Source: Nemania diffusa
Lineage: Eukaryota > Ascomycota > Sordariomycetes > Xylariales > Xylariaceae
Reading direction: 5' to 3'
NCBI GenBank assembly: GCA_038501195.1
Contig: JBBPUQ010000013.1
Coordinates: 124,001-188,000 of the forward strand
DNA: 64,000 nt
The position numbers and the translations under genes are program-made. Positions 1 through 10,546 of this stretch are shown here, one piece after another (position 1 is the stretch's first letter; each line of letters opens with the position of its first letter). A model generated the notes under the pieces. The model did no database searches and was not told where the DNA came from. It worked only from the letters and a program-made list of their open reading frames with translations.

Positions 1-2
1 AT

Positions 3-1124
3 CGTATAGGTACTAGAAATATATTATTCTACAGAGGAATCGTTCAAATGATGCCTCTTTTATCTATATTATTCTTTATTCTTTGTTTAGGAAACTGTGG
101 GGCTCCACTAACTTTAAATTTTATTGGAGAGTTCTTGTCTTTATACGGTATAGTCGAAAAATTACTAGTGTTAGGACTGATTGCTTGTTCTTCTATAATA
201 TTTTCTGCAGCTTACACTATTTACATGTTTAACAGAATCGTGTTAGGGGGTTCATTTAGTAGATACTTCGTAGAAAGTTTAGTTGACGTAAATAAAAGAG
301 AATTTTTAATATTATTGATCTTAGTTGGCTTTACTGTAATACTAGGTATCTATCCAAGTATTATATTAGATGGTTTACATTACAATGTATCAAATTTAAT
401 TTACAGTGTAGGAGGAAATATTGCCACAGAATCCAAAGGTTTTATATCTAATGGTACTATTCCTTCAGGTATACGTTACTATAGTTCAGAGCCATCTAAA
501 CAAGGAACAATAAAGTTTAGCTTTATCAAAACATTTAATTTAAATTTTAGAAAGTACTTAGTTCATACTTTAATTCTTGTTGTTATTATATTAGTAAAAT
601 CTTTATTAGGATGTTATATAAATAACACTTTAACTTTAGAAGGATTATATATTAATATATTTAGTTATAGTAGTGGTATATATATTATAGGTTATTTATT
701 AGCTATCTGAACAAGTACTCAATTACATAAAAGATGAGCTAAACATTTTACTCTTTTAAATATTATGGTAGCTTCTATTAGCTTATTTATAGGTGTTTTT
801 TTTAAATTTCTTATTTTACCTTTAATTCTAGAATATTTTTCTTTAAATCCAACTGATATAGTTAAATATTTACTTTCAGGGGGTTTTGTAATAATGGTTA
901 GATTAGCCTTTAGAGGTATTCTTGAAGAGATGTTTAGTGAACATTTACCGCAACATATTATGGCTATGAATACTGGCGATCCTAATCCTTCATTCCCATC
1001 TCAACCTGGTTCTTCTCAAGGTGGTTTTTCTCAACCTGGTTCTCTTCTAAACCAGGTTCTTCTCAAGTTGGTACTTCTCAAGCTGGAACTTCAGATAATA
1101 AAAGAAGATTTTCTTCAGATGTAG
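3..1124 (+). CDS. nad4: nad4 3' exon fused in frame to a foreign C-terminal extension (partial)
   Basis: NADH dehydrogenase subunit 4, a proton-pumping membrane subunit of complex I. The window opens inside the gene. Frame 3 reads the typical NAD4 C-terminal third: the LGNCGAPLTLNF helix, SAAYTIYMFNR, KREF, and the closing IILDGLHY..SNLIY at about 404. A normal NAD4 would stop there. The frame instead runs on for about 240 codons, reading TGA as Trp, to TAG at 1122. The extension has an RYY/SSEPSK motif (474-488), several hydrophobic helices (about 550-915) and a Ser/Pro/Gln-rich tail. I do not recognise it in any NADH dehydrogenase. A relic of the original nad4 end lies at 2330-2511. The NAD4 identity is secure. 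The role of the extension is unknown. Confidence 0.9.
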
Positions 1125-1282
1125 AAATGGATGAACCTAATAGTAAAAGGGTTAAAACTGAAAAAAATGAAGGTTCTTCTAAACCTGGTACTTCTCAAGC
1201 TGGAACTTTAGATAATAAAAGAAGACTTTCTTCAGATGTAGAAATGGATGAACCTAATAGTAAAAGGGTTAAAACTGAAATA
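1043..1282 (+). repeat. Two-unit tandem repeat in the nad4 extension
   Basis: Two adjacent units of about 132 and 108 bases, nearly identical over most of their length. Both encode the order SSKPG, TSQAGT, DNKRR, SSDVEMDEPN, SKRVKTE. The frameshift at about 1044 is at the head of the first unit, where slippage is plausible. Confidence 0.8.
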
Positions 1283-1591
1283 GAACAAGATGAAAATACT
1301 GCTAAATATTGAAAGGATAGAAATTGACTTGGTTTATGAACTTGAGGTAAGAGTGCTTCTACCTCTCCAGAACAACAAGTAATTATATGAAAGAATGAAA
1401 AAGCCATTGTAAAAGAGAGAATAAGGAAACTTGAAATAGAACGTGAGGCTATTAATGATCAGCATTCTATAGAACAAGACAACGATGACCCTAATGAAGA
1501 AGTGACTGTAAAGCGTCTAGAAGCTGCGGATGAGAAACTCGAACGTCTTCGTAGAAATAAGGCATGAATAAAAAACTGACTTAATACTTAA
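1043..1591 (+). pseudogene. Frame-shifted continuation of the nad4 extension
   Basis: Frame 2 is open from about 1043 to TAA at 1591 and reads as the continuation of the extension. One extra base near 1044, within a CT-rich repeat, moves the sense from frame 3 to frame 2. It encodes Ser-Lys-Pro-Gly-rich repeats, then a Trp-rich patch (all Trp by TGA) and a charged, probably coiled-coil C terminus rich in Glu, Lys and Arg. There is no good independent start, so it is more likely the broken end of the fused protein than a separate gene. The single-base shift could also be a sequence error. Confidence 0.55.
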
Positions 1592-1699
1592 TTAATTCCT
1601 CGCTGTAAATGTATACAAAGCGGTAATTTTATTTAATTGTTTATACTTATTTAATTTTCTACTTAATAGTATCTTTAGGATTAAGGTAAATCCGCCTTT

Positions 1700-2152
1700 A
1701 CTTTTAGCAATACGGTTGTTCTATTAAATTAAGATCAGGTAGTGCTTTAAGATATAGATTGCATGATAAAGAAGGTTTACTATAGCTTATTAACGATGTA
1801 AACGGTAAAGTAAGAAACCTTCTAAGATTAATACAATTAAATTATATTTGTATTAAGTATAAGATAACTTTAAAAACTCCTAAAAATTCTCCTATAATAA
1901 CGGACGATTTTAGGGATTTTTTGAAGCAGAGGGAACGATTTCTATGAATAGTTCTACTTGACAACTATCTATTTCAGCGGCGGGTCAAAAGACTTCCGAA
2001 TTATTTACGCCTTTAGTTGAATTATATCTTGGTTATATCTATATTGATGGGTTCCTTTAAGTATTATGTAACAAATAAAGAAGATATATTTAATCTGATC
2101 AAATATTTTAAAAAATATCCTTCAAGATCTACTAAAAATAACAGATTATAAT
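1700..2152 (+). pseudogene. LAGLIDADG homing endonuclease relic
   Basis: Degenerate remains of a double-motif LAGLIDADG endonuclease. A LINDVNGKVRN segment near 1785-1830 matches the [13 protein letters not shown] signature of the intact enzymes in cox3 intron 2. A GFFEAEG motif follows at about 1916-1936. Stops and frame changes interrupt it throughout, so it is dead. It lies between the nad4 extension and the displaced nad4 3' end, as expected for the HEG that drove the terminal replacement. Confidence 0.7.
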
Positions 2153-2241
2153 TAATCAACCTAAATTTTCGTGAAATAAAGGCTAATACCTGTTATAGTA
2201 TAAAATTATATATTTATTAATTAATATACCTTTATTTTCTA

Positions 2242-2329
2242 GCCCGGCGCGCGCGCGCGCGCGCGCTGGGACCCCCCCCCCCCCCCCCCCCCCCCCGCCC
2301 GCCCCCACGGGGGGGGGGGGCGGGGGCTA
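2242..2329. repeat. GC-rich palindromic cluster
   Basis: About 88 bases of almost pure G and C in an AT-rich setting. An alternating GC run (2245-2269) is followed by a long C run and then a G run, bounded by CTAGCCC and GGGGGCTAG, so the whole block folds on itself. The homopolymer lengths are likely to be unreliable in an assembly. Confidence 0.8.
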
Positions 2330-2511
2330 GTTTATTTTTTATATTATGTTTAGGTAATTATGGAGCACCATGCTAGCATGCGCAGTAGCACAAAAAGAGA
2401 ATTCTTTTTACTATTTATATTAGTAGGATTTACAGTAATTATTTATATATATCCTTCTATTATTTTAGATGGATTACAATATTCTGTAACAAATTTAATA
2501 TATTTCATTTG
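2330..2511 (+). pseudogene. Displaced relic of the original nad4 3' end
   Basis: Two pieces of NAD4 coding sequence, LFFILCLGNYGAP and then TKREFFLLFILVGF to IILDGLQYSVTNLIY, joined by an internal deletion of about 65 codons. They match the C terminus encoded at 60-404 but differ at many codons. The block is directly upstream of atp8, where the native nad4 end would be expected. I read it as the old gene terminus left behind when a foreign one was installed upstream. Confidence 0.8.
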
Positions 2512-2513
2512 TT

Positions 2514-2656
2514 TAGTTCCGGCCGCCTGCCTGCAAGGAATTAATTAATTAATATATTAATTAATTTTATCCTTAAAGGCGGCTGGAACCTATGAGATCC
2601 CTAAAAAATCTATTAGGTTCTTTTTATAAAGCGAAGCTACCGCAGCACCCTCCTGG
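2514..2656 (-). repeat. Double-hairpin element, copy 1 (inverted)
   Basis: The reverse complement of the element also found at 26438, 53206 and 56859. On the minus strand it reads as a GC hairpin arm, a TTTTTTAGGG spacer, then GGTTCC-AGCCGCC, an AATTAATTAATATATTAATT core and GGCGGCC-GGAAC. Long copy type, like 53206. Confidence 0.85.
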
Positions 2657-2833
2657 TACTTAAATAAATTTATACTTAATATAAGGCTTACGTAAGATTG
2701 TAATACTATAATTACAATTTATTAACCGGCTCCGCAGCCCCGTTCGCTCGCAAGCGAACGAAGGGCTAAATTTTAGTTTTATATTAAACACGAATACTCG
2801 TTAAAGTTCTAAATCTTATAACAATTAATTAAT
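2657..2833. other. Intergenic, nothing recognised
   Basis: AT-rich spacer with a small GC hairpin at about 2730-2762 (GCTCCGCAGCCCCG followed by a CGTTCG / CGAACG pair). I see no gene. Confidence 0.5.
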
Positions 2834-2986
2834 ATGCCTCAATTAACACCTTTTTATTTTATAAATGAAGTAACTTTTGGTTTTGCTATAATAATTATAA
2901 CAATATATATGTTATCTAAATATATATTACCTAGATTTGTTCGTTTATTTTTAGCTCGTACTTTTATATCTAAATTATTTAATTAA
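2834..2986 (+). CDS. atp8: ATP synthase subunit 8
   Basis: Small membrane subunit of the F0 part of mitochondrial ATP synthase, involved in stator assembly. It is 50 codons long, the usual fungal size. It opens MPQLTPFYF, followed by one membrane helix (about residues 12-30) and a basic tail (PRFVRLFLARTF), all standard for fungal Atp8. The ATG at 2834 is the only sensible start, and TAA at 2984 ends it. It lies upstream of atp6, as in most Pezizomycotina. No intron. Confidence 0.95.
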   Translation: MPQLTPFYFINEVTFGFAIIIITIYMLSKYILPRFVRLFLARTFISKLFN

Positions 2987-3182
2987 TATTTATAGAATTT
3001 GAACTAGTATTCATTAATTTTTTAATTTTTTTTTTCTCAAGATTAACTTTAATATATTTAAGATAATAAGTTAGATATCCTTTATTATAGCACGCTGCGT
3101 AGCGTAGTAGGAGCTTTTTCGCTGTATACAGGACAAAATTCTTATTATATTAGCTTTTGAAAACTACTATTAGAATTTTACA

Positions 3183-6100
3183 ATGGAAAATTCTTCTTTT
3201 GGAATTTTAAACAGAGAGATAATTAGTCCTTTAAATCAATTTGAGATAAAGGATTTATTAAGTTTAGATGCACCTGTATTAGGTGATTTACATATATCAA
3301 TAACTAATATAGGATTATACTTAATGATAGGTGCTTTTTTTATATTAGCTCTTAATCTTTTAAGTACAAACTATAATAAATTAGTAGGTAATAATTGATC
3401 AATAAGTCAGGAATCTTTATATGCTACTATACATAGTATAGTAACAAACCAAATAAACCCTAAAAATGGACAAATATACTTTCCATTTATATATACTTTA
3501 TTTATATTTATATTAATAAATAACTTAATAGGAATGGTAAACAGGTGCCTTAGAAATTCATGATTAATTATCTCAAGCAATCTATTAAAAAAAAAATTAT
3601 ATTCTTCAATTTCATATTATCAATCTCGGAATATTAGCTACAAAATATCTAAAAATCTAGTAAGATACAGTTTTAATAATAAAAATACTTTCTATCTTAA
3701 TCCTGATTATATTACAGGATTTGTAGATGGAGAGGGTTGTTTTTCTATTTCTATATTTAAAGATAGTAGAAGATTGACAGGTTGACAAGTTAAACCTATC
3801 TTTAGTATATCTTTACATAATAGAGACATAAATTTATTAGAAGCAATACAGAGAACTTTTAATGTAGGTAAAATATATAAACATGGTATTGATTCTATAC
3901 AATATCGTGTTAGTTCTTTAAATGATTTACAAGTAATTACAGATCATTTTGACAAATATCCTTTAATTACTCAAAAACAAGCAGATTATATTTTATTTAA
4001 ACAAGCTATTAATTTAATTTACAATAAAGAACACTTATCAAGTACAGGTTTATTAAAACTAGTTGGTATAAAATCTACATTAAATTGAGGTTTACCTGAA
4101 AAATTAAAAGAATATTTCCCTACTGTAGAACCTATAACTAGACCAAATCTAGAGAATGCTTATATAAGAAACTCTAATTGATTTAGAGGGTTTATAGAAG
4201 GAGAAGCTAGTTTTCAAGTTATAATTCAAGAAATTAATAATAAAACTAACGTGAGTTTAAGATTTTCAATAACTCAACACGTTAAAGATGAATTATTATT
4301 AAATAGCTTTATAACTTATTTAAATTGTGGTAGATATTATAAATCACCTACCCGTAACGAAGGACAATATTTAGTTACAACCTTTTCAGATATAAAGGAT
4401 AAAATAATACCATTATTAAAAGAGTACCCCTTATTAGGTGTAAAAAAGGAAGATTACTCAGATTTAGTAAAAGTAGCTGAATTAATTAAATCTAAAGATC
4501 ATTTAACTGAAGAAGGAATCCGTTTAATAAGAACAATTAAAAATAATATGAATACAAAAAGAATATTAATTAAAAAATAAATTAATAAAAAAAAGATAGT
4601 TTAGGTAATTGTAATACCATAGATAATTAATGATAAATTTATACAAATTTCACTATATGCTGGAAACTTCTAAAGCCTTAAGTACCAATAAGAATAATCT
4701 AAAGGTAAAAATCTTAAAGGATGAAACAATGAACAATCAGCAGGAATTCGCTAGTATACCTCCTAGCGAATTCCTCAGAGACTACACGTGAAAAGTTACT
4801 TAATTAAATTTTACAATAATTATTAAGTAATTAATATATAGTCCGGTTTGATAGATCTATATGGTTTATCAAATTGTCCTTACAGTTTTGCTTCTACAAG
4901 TCATTTTGTATTAACATTTGCTTTAAGTTTTACTATAGTTTTAGGTGCAACAATATTAGGATTCCATAAACACGGTTTAGTCTTCTTCTCACTTTTAGTT
5001 CCTGCTGGTTGTCCTTTAGCTTTATTACCTTTATTGGTTTTAATTGAATTCATATAGTATTTTAGGTTACTTTGTGAACAAGAGCCAAACTCCGGGGAAG
5101 CCCTAAAGCTTATAATACTAAACCATATATGCAAGTATATAGGTGGCTGAAGTAATTACTCAGGTATAGTAACAAGTTATAATATGATCAACAGAGAAAT
5201 GGGCAATCGCGGATCTAAATCAATTATATAACATTCGAGAGATTGTCTACAAAATCATAGAATTGTAAAAGAGCAACGAGTAGACGGTTCTTCAGTGTTA
5301 CTTAAATACTGTAAGGTGTACTCTAGTCGCCATGAAAGTGGTTTTGAGTAGAATTAAGTAACTCAAATTAAAGTTTTTGCATAGTCTTGGCCAATTACGA
5401 ATAAGTGGCCTATTTACTATTAATTTAACTCTATATTTAAGATGCATACTTGATAATTATTACTTTTATCCTGCGACTGAGGCTAGATGTCAGACTATTA
5501 ATACGTCTTCTAGACAGCTTTATAGAATAGGTCATTATACCTATATCTGTAAAAGAACCATGTCTACATCCTCTAAATTAGAACCTGTTAAAGTTTATCT
5601 TGAACCCGATAAGGCTAAAGAATTAATAGTCAATGAAAGTAAAGGACGAACAGGTATTTATCGTTGAGTGCTTAAAGAATCAGGTAAAAGTTATATAGGT
5701 TCATCTGCAAATTTAAGTATAAGATTTAAACAATATTTTAATTATAATCATATCTCTTACCCTAAACGGAACTTGAGAATTTATAAGGCATTATTAAAAT
5801 ATGGTTATGCAGGGTTTAGTTTAGAAATTTTAGAGTATTGTAATACAGAAATTTTACTTCAAAGAGAACAATTCTATTTGGATACACTTAACCCTGAATA
5901 TAATCTATTAAAAGTTGCCGGGTCTCCGTTAGGATATAGACATAGTGAAGCATCTAAAAAATTAATAAGTATAGCTTCTAAAAATAGAGAGATATCTGAA
6001 TCAACTAGATATCTTAAAAGAAAAGCTTTATTAGGTAAAGTTTGATGAAGAGCGTATAGAAAAAATGCGTTTAAGTAATACCTTGAGAAAAACAGTTATA

Positions 6101-9100
6101 GCTACTAATACGGAAACAAAAGAAATTTTAGAGTTTTCATCTCTGACAGAGTTAGGAAAATACTTAAGTATTTCAAGGGTTTCTGTACGTAATTACATAT
6201 TAAAAGGTATCCCATACAAAAATTATATATTATCTAGTCCATTAATTAATAATGAAAATAATAAAGCTGATTCTCTCTATAATGAAACTAAATTAACAGC
6301 ACAACCAGTCTTATTATCTAACAATGAGACAGGTGACATAAAAGAATTTTCTTCTATGACAGATGCAGCTAAATATTTAAATATATCTAGAGCAGGTTTA
6401 TGATATTTTTTTAATAAGACGCTTAAAAGTGGAAATGTAATCATAAAAGGGTATACAGTTTCTAAGTTAGAAGTTTCAAACTTAGAGGACCCGCTACTAA
6501 ATGAGAATAAAAATTCAAAGAAGATAAAAGTAATAGATTTAGAAACAAATGAAGAAACTATTTACTCTTCTTTTACTTTAGCGGCCCAAGCTTTAGGTGT
6601 ATTACCTTCAAGTCTATCCGGGTATTTTTTAAAAAAATGTAATAATCCCTTTAAAAAAAGATATAGTTTAAGTTTAGTCTAATATTAGTTAATTTAGGTT
6701 TATCTATTAAGCTATACTTATATATGATTATAAGATTAAGATTAAAATTGGTCAAGAGTGCGAGCGTTCATATTTAGCTAGAAATATTTCTTTAGGTTTA
6801 AGATTAGCTGCAAACATATTAATATGGGATTAGGTCTCTCATTATCTATGTGTTAAAGAGCCAAATTCCGGGTAAACCCTTAAGCTCTAATAACTAAATA
6901 TAAGAAGGAAACTCCTTATACGGCCTGATTAATGCCTCAGGGTATAGTAATATCATTAGAGATTCTAGTAATAGAAATGGGCGATCGTGGATCTAAGTCA
7001 GATTTAATTAATAAATCTGTAAAAGAGCAACGAGTAGATGGTCTCTTTCATTATATTGAAATAATGATAAGGTGTACTCTAGTCGCCGGGAAACCGGTTC
7101 TTGGAAGAAATAAAGTAAATCAAGATTAAAGTTCCCACATTAGCCTGTCCTTTGAGACACATGAATATATTCATATATCTCAATATAACTTAAAAAAGGG
7201 ATTTAATATAAATATAACACCTTAAAAAAAAGGATTAAATATAAACATAATTTATATTATAATAACCTTTAAAGAAGGGACGAAGTTGTGGACGATATAT
7301 ATTTTTTGTTCTTAATAATTTTTACATAATATTTATTATACCTTACAGCTTTAATTTCAAAAATCTTACATCTCGTTATCCTAATAAAGTAAAATATACT
7401 TCTTTTAAACCTAGAGGTTCTCGGTCGTTTTCAACTAGCAGTAATTCAAATATAGATAAGTTAACAATTAATTCTACATTTGATAATATAAATTTTGTTG
7501 ATAATAAGTGTATATTAATGTTGTCTAGTTTAAAGCCATCAATTTAAAAAGTAAATCTACAGGTATTCCTATGAGTGAACTTTTACTTTATGATACACCA
7601 GATTTTATGCGGGAATTATCTGAAGTAGTGCATAGTGTAGGTGAAGGTAACTTTCATTTAGCATTCTATATTTATATAAATACAACTGATGGTACAGATT
7701 GTCTTTATTTATATACTTTTAATAATACTGAAAGAAAAATTCTTAATTATGTACAAAGTAGTCATGGTTTTGCATTATATTTGGAATATTCTTGTACAAT
7801 TCTAAGTATAATGAATTTTAATTTTCCTGTATGAAAATATACTCTAGATTTAACTGAAAATATAAATACATGCTGAGGAGATTGAGCTGATTTAAATGAA
7901 CAATTTCTACTTGTTATCACTAAGGAGCCTGTAGATTCTACTTCTTATAGTGGTTTTAAAGGTACTCAAATAAAGTATAACCCTGGCAATAAACGTTCTT
8001 ATTCTACGAGCGAAGCACGTCTCAGCCGCGCTAACGCGGCGCCGAGACTTCATTCTTTCCATCAAATAAATTGTATATTAATTCAACTGTTAATAAACGT
8101 TTTTATTCTACTAATTCGGGGCTTGTGCCTTCCAAGTTAATAATTAATTCTACATTTGATAATATAAATTTTGTTGATAATAAGTGTATATTAATGTTGT
8201 CTAGTTTTAATACAATAGTAAAATTTAGAGAATTTCTATTAAAAATTCTTAAGCTTAATTATTTTGTATATCCATATCCTGGTTATAACTTAACTTTCTT
8301 AGAGGAGTTAAGTGAATTATACTATAATTTAGGTGAAGGTGAATTTATTTTAGAAGTATATTTTTATGTTAATTCAAGGGATCCTCATTATCTTTACAAC
8401 CTCTATACTTTGGATTTTTTTAATAAAAATGTTATTAATAATGTAATGAGTAGTTATGGTTTTTTTTTATATATTAGATCTGAAAAAAGACTGTTTGATT
8501 TAGATATTATTAAATGTTTACATCTAGCAATATGTGACACATGAGATTGAGCTGAAAATATACCTAAATTAAAAAAACTTAATATTAATTTAGATGAAAA
8601 AGTTGTACTAGTTATAACTAAGATTAATAATAATAATAATAATAGTAATAGTAATAGGTGTAAAGAAAAATATAGTGTTATGAAAAATAAATTGTTACGA
8701 AATGACAGACTTATATTATTTAACCCTAAATTATATAATAAACGTTCTTATTCTACGCATGAGCATAAGAGTTATAATACTAAACGTTTTTATTCTACGG
8801 ACGAAGTACCTCTCAGTGGTGGTAGTGGTGGAGCACGCGCGAATAAAAATTATCTTTATTTTAAGGCCGAGACTTCACTTTCTTTAATAAATAAATTGAA
8901 TATTAAACGTAAAGAGCCTAAAGTTTTATTAAATTTAGGGATCTGCTTAAATAAATCCCGGTTTTTTTCTACTTTATATAATGATAGCTTTTCATTTAAA
9001 GAATTTTCTGATGCTGACCAAGAAAAACTCGATATCTTAAATTATATTAAAGGTAAAATTGGTATTTATATGTGAACTAATAAAATTAGTGATAAAAAGT

Positions 9101-10133
9101 ATATTGGTAGTTCTGTAGATTTAAGACGTAGGTTATTGGAATATTATAATGTTAAGAGATTATTAAACGAAAAAAGTATGCCTATTTGTACTGCATTATT
9201 AAAATATGGTTATAAAAACTTTAAATTTTCTGTGTTAGAGTTATGCGACAGAGATAGTATTATGGTTAAAGAAAAACAATATTTTGAAAAATATTCTCCA
9301 GAATATAATATATTAAAAACTCCCGGAAGCCCTTCACGAGGATCTGCGTGAAAACATTCAGAGGCTACTATAGAGAACATGCGGGAAGCTGCCAAAAATA
9401 GAAGTAAATCTCCATACATTTTAGCTAAAATGTCTACAGCTCAATCTAATAGTATAAAAGTTGAGGTAACTGATTTGGAAAAAAATACTTCAACTACTTA
9501 TCATGCCATTAAATGAGCTGCTCATAATTTAGGCATTGATTGAAAAGATATATTGAACATTACGTTTATTTGAATCAAAATAAACCTGTTTTAGGAAGAT
9601 ATACTTTCAGATTTATTAATTCAGAGCGAAACGCCCCAAGTTCAAAATTATTTAGCGTAAGAAAAGTTCAGAAAACCAGTATGAAAGTGGAAGTTACTAA
9701 TATTAAAACTAAGGAGATTACAACATACTCTTCTATTGGTGCAGTAGCTAGAGCATATGGTTACCGTCAAGCTAGCATTTCTTTATACTTAAAAGAAAAT
9801 AGAACTAAGCCTTTTAAGGGTTTATATTTATTTAAATTAGTATAATATTACTTCGGTTAATCTCATAAACTTTAAAGGTTATATAGAATTAAATTTAATT
9901 CTGTAAGGATAAATTTGTGTATTCGATTATCAGGACACATGCTATTAAACATATTAGCTGGTTTCACATACAATATAATGACAAGTGGTATAGTATTCTT
10001 TTTTTTTGGATTAATCCCTTTGTCGTTTATTATAGCGTTCTCGGGTTTGGAATTAGGGATTGCATTTATACAGGCACAAGTTTTTATAGTTTTGTCATCT
10101 GGTTACATAAAAGATGGATTGGATTTACATTAA
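3183..10133 (+). CDS. atp6: ATP synthase subunit 6 (four exons)
   Basis: The a-subunit of F0, which forms the proton half-channels against the c-ring. Exons are 3183-3538, 4877-5053, 6767-6817 and 9926-10133. They total 792 bases, or 263 residues plus a stop. The junctions restore NNLIGMV/PYSFASTSHFV, LIEFI/SYLARN and AANI/LSGHM, all in frame. Each 5' exon ends in T and each intron in G, as for group I introns. The essential Arg lies in SLGLRLAAN (exon 3, only 51 bases). The C terminus SGLELGIAFIQAQVF..GYIKDGLDLH is typical. The first exon frame stays open into the intron 1 HEG. The gene appears intact once spliced. Confidence 0.93.
3539..4876 (+). other. atp6 intron 1, group I
   Basis: Group I intron interrupting GMV/PYS. 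Its catalytic core lies 3' of the ORF, at about 4655-4860, with the TGCTGGAAA .. TCAGCAGG pairing, CAGAGACTACACG and ATATAGTCCG (the P7 strands). The same core arrangement occurs in cox3 intron 2. Confidence 0.8.
3540..4580 (+). CDS. LAGLIDADG homing endonuclease fused to atp6 exon 1
   Basis: The frame from atp6 exon 1 continues without a stop to TAA at 4578. There are two LAGLIDADG-type motifs, ITGFVDGEG (about 3712) and FRGFIEGEA (about 4180). Each heads a half-domain that ends in the EHL(S/T).. / MN(T/S).R signature. This architecture is that of a monomeric double-motif homing endonuclease, which cuts the intronless allele and may help splicing. It has no clear start of its own. LVRY/SFNN at 3663 may mark where it is released from the Atp6 precursor. 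The reading frame is intact. Confidence 0.85.
5054..6766 (+). other. atp6 intron 2, group I
   Basis: Interrupts LIEFI/SYLARN. The core is at the 5' side (about 5085-5345): CAAACTCCGGGGAAGCCC, GGGCAATCGCGGATCTAA, AAAAGAGCAACGAGTAGACGG and GGTGTACTCTAG. This core recurs in atp6 intron 3, in the rns introns near 1210 and 1224, in nad6 intron 1 and in cox3 intron 3. In all of them the ORF is 3' of the core. Confidence 0.8.
5377..6682 (+). pseudogene. GIY-YIG homing endonuclease in atp6 intron 2, frame-shifted
   Basis: GIY-YIG nuclease: TGIYRW (about 5653), SGKSYIGSSANL (about 5684), the catalytic-region ALLKYGYAGFSLEILEYC, REQFYLDTLNPEYNLLK and the LGYRHSEASKK linker. DNA-binding NUMOD-like repeats follow (EFSSLTELGKYLSISRVSV, then two more), ending with TAA at 6680. 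An extra base near 6041 moves the reading from frame 1 to frame 2 between nuclease and DNA-binding tail, so as written the tail is lost. A KRTM/STSS motif at 5551-5571 precedes the nuclease. The frameshift may be real or a sequencing slip. Confidence 0.8.
7381..8140 (+). pseudogene. First copy of a duplicated unknown domain in atp6 intron 3
   Basis: The sense begins near 7381 (SRYPNKVKYTS, then RSF/STSSN at 7422) and runs through INSTFDNINFVDNKCILMLSS to a stop. It resumes at 7571 in frame 2 as FMRELSEVVHSVGEGNF..DCLYLYTFNN..VQSSHGF to CWGDWADL..VITK, ending after NKRSY/STSE at TAA 8138. Nearly the same domain recurs at 8071-8640, so this is a tandem duplication of about 640 bases whose first copy has decayed. 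A GC-rich palindrome (about 8005-8052) is inserted just after the motif. I do not recognise the domain. Confidence 0.6.
8071..9845 (+). CDS. Unknown domain plus GIY-YIG endonuclease, atp6 intron 3
   Basis: Frame 1 is open from ATG 8071 to TAG 9592. It begins NKRFY/STNS, then the second copy of the unknown domain (FLEELSELYYNLGEGEF, WDWAEN, VVLVITK), an Asn-rich stretch, two more RSY/ST-type motifs (8743, 8785) and RFF/STLY (8959). Then comes a GIY-YIG nuclease: KGKIGIYMWTN, DKKYIGSSVDL, ALLKYGYKNFKFSVLEL, KEKQYFEKYSPEYNILK. After about 9538 the sense continues in frame 3 (KRYIEHYVYLNQNKPVLGRYTF, then a NUMOD-like repeat) to TAA 9843, so a single-base shift separates nuclease from tail. The nuclease half looks intact. 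Confidence 0.7.
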
Positions 10134-10189
10134 TAAAGGCACACTACGTAGAAAAGGATTCTAATTTTAAATTTAACAAAATAAATAAT

Positions 10190-10546
10190 ATGTCCATTAG
10201 GTTTTTAGCTGTTAACTCTTTAAATTCCCCATTGCTGTCAAGGGGTACATTTAGGTTTTATTCTGCGAGTCACTTTTTACAACGCAGAAAATTACACTCA
10301 ACTGGTAACCTTGGGGGTAATAAAAAAATTAATAGTAAATTAAACAAAAGACAGTTATTTATAACTATATTAATATTAATTACTGTAGGTTTGTTATTTA
10401 CATTCCCTTTAAAAATTTTATGTAAATTATGTGGTGCTTCGTATTTTGTTACATTAATCTTGTCTGGTTTTTTAGCGTATGTTAACACTAAATTATATCA
10501 AGTTTTAAATAATAAAAATATAAATACAAGTTGAATTGAATTTTAG
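10190..10546 (+). CDS. Hypothetical two-helix membrane protein
   Basis: Unrecognised ORF of 118 codons, 56 bases after atp6. The N terminus looks like a mitochondrial presequence: basic and Ser/Arg-rich, with TFRFY/SASHF (10250-10267) and RRKLH/STGN shortly after. Two strongly hydrophobic helices follow (LFITILILITVGLLFTF and YFVTLILSGFLAYVN). It overlaps the next ORF by 11 bases. ATG 10190 is chosen because upstream codons in this frame overlap atp6. The pair may be co-translated. Function unknown. Confidence 0.5.

Larger units (their letters stand above)
6818..9925 (+). other. atp6 intron 3, group I, unusually large ORF load
   Basis: Interrupts AANI/LSGHM. The core is near 6845-7095, of the same family as atp6 intron 2. 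It carries a duplicated domain of unknown function followed by a GIY-YIG gene. Confidence 0.75.

Noticed and set aside
9917..10189. Long ORF start in frame 2 over atp6 exon 4
   Set aside because: It is the out-of-frame shadow of the conserved atp6 exon. Only the part from ATG 10190 was kept.
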